Source: an uncultured Flavobacteriales bacterium (GTDB lineage: Bacteria > Bacteroidota > Bacteroidia > Flavobacteriales_D > Sanyastnellaceae). From it: a stretch of DNA of 9,039 bases. Positions 6,605 through 9,039 of this stretch are shown one piece after another (within the stretch, counting starts at the first letter, position 1; the number at the start of each line of letters is the position of its first letter). The notes under the pieces are model-generated. The model worked only from the letters and a program-made list of their open reading frames with translations. It ran no database searches and had not been told where the DNA came from. Where the stretch lies: positions 1 through 9,039 of the forward strand of contig CALACF010000476.1 of the NCBI GenBank assembly GCA_937890245.1, in the 5' to 3' direction. A program made the translations under genes and the position numbers.

Positions 6605-9039
6605 ATGACCCACGCAGCAAGTCCTTCTGACAAAACTTCTGGCAATTTCATCGTCTTGCGCGCATCGGCAGGCTCGGGGAAAACGTACAAGCTGGTCGAG
6701 CAGTACTTGATCGTGGCGCTGAAACAGGCGGGAAATCCGAAGTTCTCGGCCCAGTACTTTATGCGCATCCTCGCGTTGACCTTCACTGTGAAGGCTGCTC
6801 AGGAGATGCGCAATCGCGTGTTGGACGAGCTTGAAGGCTTGTCTAGCGACCCAGAAGGAAGCAAGTACTTCTCGTCCCTCACCGCCCGTGACGAGCGGGA
6901 AAAAGCGCCACTAGATGCTGTTGAAATCAAGGCCCGCGCCACGTCCATCCATACCGTGATGCTCGCTCGTTTTGCGGACCTGTCGATCATGACCATCGAC
7001 GCCTTTGTCAACCGACTTGTGCGCGGTTTTGCGACGGACTTGAGCCTTGAGCACGATTTCACGATGGAATTTGACACGGATCGAATCCTCGGTTTGGCTG
7101 TCGACCGCGTGCTTAAGCGTGTCTCCTCCACGGCGACCGGCGAAGACAAGGCGCTCACCTCCCTGCTCAAGTCCGCAGTAGACGAAGCGGTGGAGGATGG
7201 AGGCAATGCCAATATCCGCAGTCAATTACTCAAATTGGGCAAGGCCCTCGAGCAGGAGCAGATGAAGCGTTTGTTGTCCATGCTTGGCGACATTACGCCC
7301 AAGGGCTATGAAGACATCAGAAATGAACTTCGACCTGGCGTAGTGAAGGCGGAGAAGGCGGCAAAGGAAGCGGCAAGTGGCCTGCTTTCGCAAATGCGAT
7401 CGGCCAACATCCTGGATGACTTCAGCGGGAAATACCTCCCTAAGTGGCTGAAAAAGGTGTCAGATGGTGCGCTCAGTTCGCCTTCGAATTCGATCAGGGT
7501 CCACATTGAGAACGGTTCTCACACGCCCCAGACGGCGAGCGCGGAAACAGCGGAGGCCGTGGCTAGGTTCAACGACAGGATCGCCCAAGTCGTTGAACAG
7601 ATATGTGCGCTTACAGAGGGGGAGGAAGGCCAGGCCCACAAGACGCGCGCCTTGATGGTCAAGCAAATTCCCTTGCTGGCCACGTTGAGCGCCATCCACG
7701 CGGCCTCGGATGCGGTCCAACAGGAGGAGAACATCCGGACCTTTTCGGGCCTCAATGAGCTGGTCTCAAGAACGATTCGGGAAAACCCCGCCGCCTACCT
7801 GTTTGAACGAACCGGTGAGCGGTACAAGCATATTTTCATCGACGAGTTCCAAGACACCTCGGTGATGCAGTGGCAGAACTTGTCGATTCTGGTGTCCGAG
7901 ACACTGGCCACCCACCACCAGAGCCTGGTTGTGGGGGACGTGAAGCAGGCGATTTATCGCTGGAGAAATGGCGATTTTCAGCAGCTTCATCGCTTGCCTG
8001 AGATTGACAACCCCTGGGAGTCGCAGGCCATTGGCGATGCACAATTGGCCATGAAACATGCGGTGGTCAGTCCGCCGATGGGTGACAATTGGCGGTCGTC
8101 AGAGGCCATCGTTCACTTCAACAACGCGTTGTACAAGACCTTGGCGGAAGACCTGCCTGAAGCGTTCAAAGGCGCCTATGATGACTTGACGCAGGAGGCC
8201 CAGGTAGAAATCAACGGCCTGGTTGAAGTCGGCGCGGTTGTAGAGAAGGACAGCATCGAACGGCAAAACTTGCTTTGGGCCTGGATGGTCGTCCGGATCC
8301 GGGAGGCAATTTCGGCGGGCTTTGTCCCGCGCGACATTGTGGTGCTGCTTCGAACGAACAAGGCGGTCAGTGCATTTGCGGACTACTTGGCGGGCTTGGA
8401 CGATAGGATAGACGCCTTTACTGAGCAGAGCCTTCAATTGGGCAAGCACCCGGCGCCACTTGCGGTGGTCAATTTGCTCGCCGCCTTGAACGACCCGCTC
8501 GATGCGGGATCGATGGTGCGCTTTGTTCAGGCCTGTGGTGCGCTCAAGGTGGACAGGGGCGAAGCCTGGGACGAGTCGGCGCTGTGGGCGACATGGCAGG
8601 CTGCAGCTGGTAAAGACGAAAACGGCTACCCCCGCAAGGTGGAGTTTGCCAACGTGCTGAATTCACTGCTGCCCGATTTTGACACGGGCCGCCTGGCCAG
8701 TTCTCCTCTGGTAGAAATAGTGGGTGGCGCCCTGCATGCCTTGGGTGCGGACCGGGAATTCCCGAGCCATGCTGAGGCGATGTTGGAATTGGCCACAGAA
8801 CGAGAAGCCATTGATCATGGCGTTCCAGGATTTTTGGATTTTTGGAAACGAAAGGGAAAGACAACCGGGGTGCGCGTGATGCCGGACCGCGATTCCATCC
8901 AGATCATGACCCCGCACAAAAGCAAGGGCTTGGAGTTTCCCGTCGTCATTGTGGAATCGAGCCCGCAGCTGGGCAACAAAGGCGACTTGCTCGCGGTTGA
9001 ATGGCCAGAGGCCGTTGCAGCCAGTTTTCCGTTGCCTGG
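6605..9039 (+). CDS. UvrD/AddA-RecB-like superfamily 1 helicase, C-terminus outside window
   Basis: The first 811 residues of an SF1A DNA helicase are present; the gene continues past the right edge. Ordered motifs: Walker A ASAGSGKT (20-27), motif Ia LALTFTVKAAQEM (56-68), the motif Ic region MTIDAFVNRLVRGFA, Walker B DEFQDTS (413-419), motif III VVGDVKQAIYRWRNGD (442-457), motif IV DNWRSSEAIVHFNN (494-507) and motif V MTPHKSKGLEFPVVIV (768-783). Motif VI and any C-terminal PD-(D/E)XK nuclease would lie beyond the window. The nearly 400-residue spacing between Walker A and Walker B and the NWRS and HKSKGLEFP spellings fit AddA/RecB-type proteins of Bacteroidota rather than short UvrD/PcrA. 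Such proteins unwind double-strand DNA ends for recombinational repair, usually with an AddB-like partner. ATG 6605 is the only sensible start, because an in-frame TAG lies at 6569-6571. It is transcribed divergently from the MbnP unit and probably functionally unrelated to it. Confidence 0.93.
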   Translation, partial: MTHAASPSDKTSGNFIVLRASAGSGKTYKLVEQYLIVALKQAGNPKFSAQYFMRILALTFTVKAAQEMRNRVLDELEGLSSDPEGSKYFSSLTARDEREKAPLDAVEIKARATSIHTVMLARFADLSIMTIDAFVNRLVRGFATDLSLEHDFTMEFDTDRILGLAVDRVLKRVSSTATGEDKALTSLLKSAVDEAVEDGGNANIRSQLLKLGKALEQEQMKRLLSMLGDITPKGYEDIRNELRPGVVKAEKAAKEAASGLLSQMRSANILDDFSGKYLPKWLKKVSDGALSSPSNSIRVHIENGSHTPQTASAETAEAVARFNDRIAQVVEQICALTEGEEGQAHKTRALMVKQIPLLATLSAIHAASDAVQQEENIRTFSGLNELVSRTIRENPAAYLFERTGERYKHIFIDEFQDTSVMQWQNLSILVSETLATHHQSLVVGDVKQAIYRWRNGDFQQLHRLPEIDNPWESQAIGDAQLAMKHAVVSPPMGDNWRSSEAIVHFNNALYKTLAEDLPEAFKGAYDDLTQEAQVEINGLVEVGAVVEKDSIERQNLLWAWMVVRIREAISAGFVPRDIVVLLRTNKAVSAFADYLAGLDDRIDAFTEQSLQLGKHPAPLAVVNLLAALNDPLDAGSMVRFVQACGALKVDRGEAWDESALWATWQAAAGKDENGYPRKVEFANVLNSLLPDFDTGRLASSPLVEIVGGALHALGADREFPSHAEAMLELATEREAIDHGVPGFLDFWKRKGKTTGVRVMPDRDSIQIMTPHKSKGLEFPVVIVESSPQLGNKGDLLAVEWPEAVAASFPLP

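Noticed and set aside
6515..6613. N-terminal extension of the MbnP-like protein to an ATG at 6613
   Set aside because: The added 33 residues contain no signal-peptide features and would overlap the start of the divergent helicase.
6799..8864. Several 60-140-residue minus-strand open frames
   Set aside because: All are antisense to the helicase, whose motifs are continuous and in order. None has recognisable domains.
1..9039. CRISPR array, defence island, insertion sequence, tRNA or rRNA
   Set aside because: No regularly spaced identical repeats, transposase motifs, terminal inverted repeats or RNA gene signatures are visible. The repetition in 1-4330 is degenerate protein-domain repetition.

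Overview
The window looks like a chromosomal segment from a moderately high-GC member of the Bacteroidota, probably Flavobacteriales-like. The evidence is a very large secreted protein built of PKD/Ig-like units with Bacteroidota-style motifs (WDFGDG, GCAP, SGCTD), two lipoproteins with short signal peptides and no clear Shine-Dalgarno sequences, and a UvrD/AddA-type helicase whose motif spellings resemble Bacteroidota homologues. No tRNA, rRNA, CRISPR array, insertion sequence or phage gene is visible. Coding density is very high, and the longest non-coding stretch is about 90 bases.

Layout. Three genes lie head to tail on the minus strand and read leftwards from about 6514: (i) an MbnP-family lipoprotein (6514-5759), (ii) a diheme cytochrome c peroxidase of the MauG/MbnH type (5762-4644), which overlaps the first gene by four bases (ATGA), and (iii) after a 71-base gap without an obvious terminator, a giant PKD-repeat secreted protein (about 4572 to beyond position 1) whose C-terminus lies outside the window. 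On the plus strand, a divergent gene starting at 6605 encodes an AddA/RecB-like UvrD superfamily helicase. It runs off the right edge before its last motif(s) and any nuclease domain. A 90-base intergenic region (6515-6604) separates the two divergent units.

How the genes fit together. MbnP and MbnH are known from methanotroph methanobactin operons and elsewhere as a substrate/enzyme pair: the diheme enzyme oxidises a tryptophan of MbnP to kynurenine, which allows copper binding. Here both members carry lipoprotein signals, are translationally coupled, and are followed by a giant surface-type PKD protein. No methanobactin gene is visible. The simplest inference is an envelope-located copper-related or oxidatively modified lipoprotein system that may be co-expressed with a secreted adhesin or matrix protein. 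The helicase is most likely an unrelated recombination/repair housekeeping gene.

The most useful second-look points are the pair itself (candidate substrate tryptophans W145/W147 and a tyrosine, Y318, at the likely distal heme-ligand position), its linkage to the PKD giant, and the uncertain non-ATG start of that giant gene.
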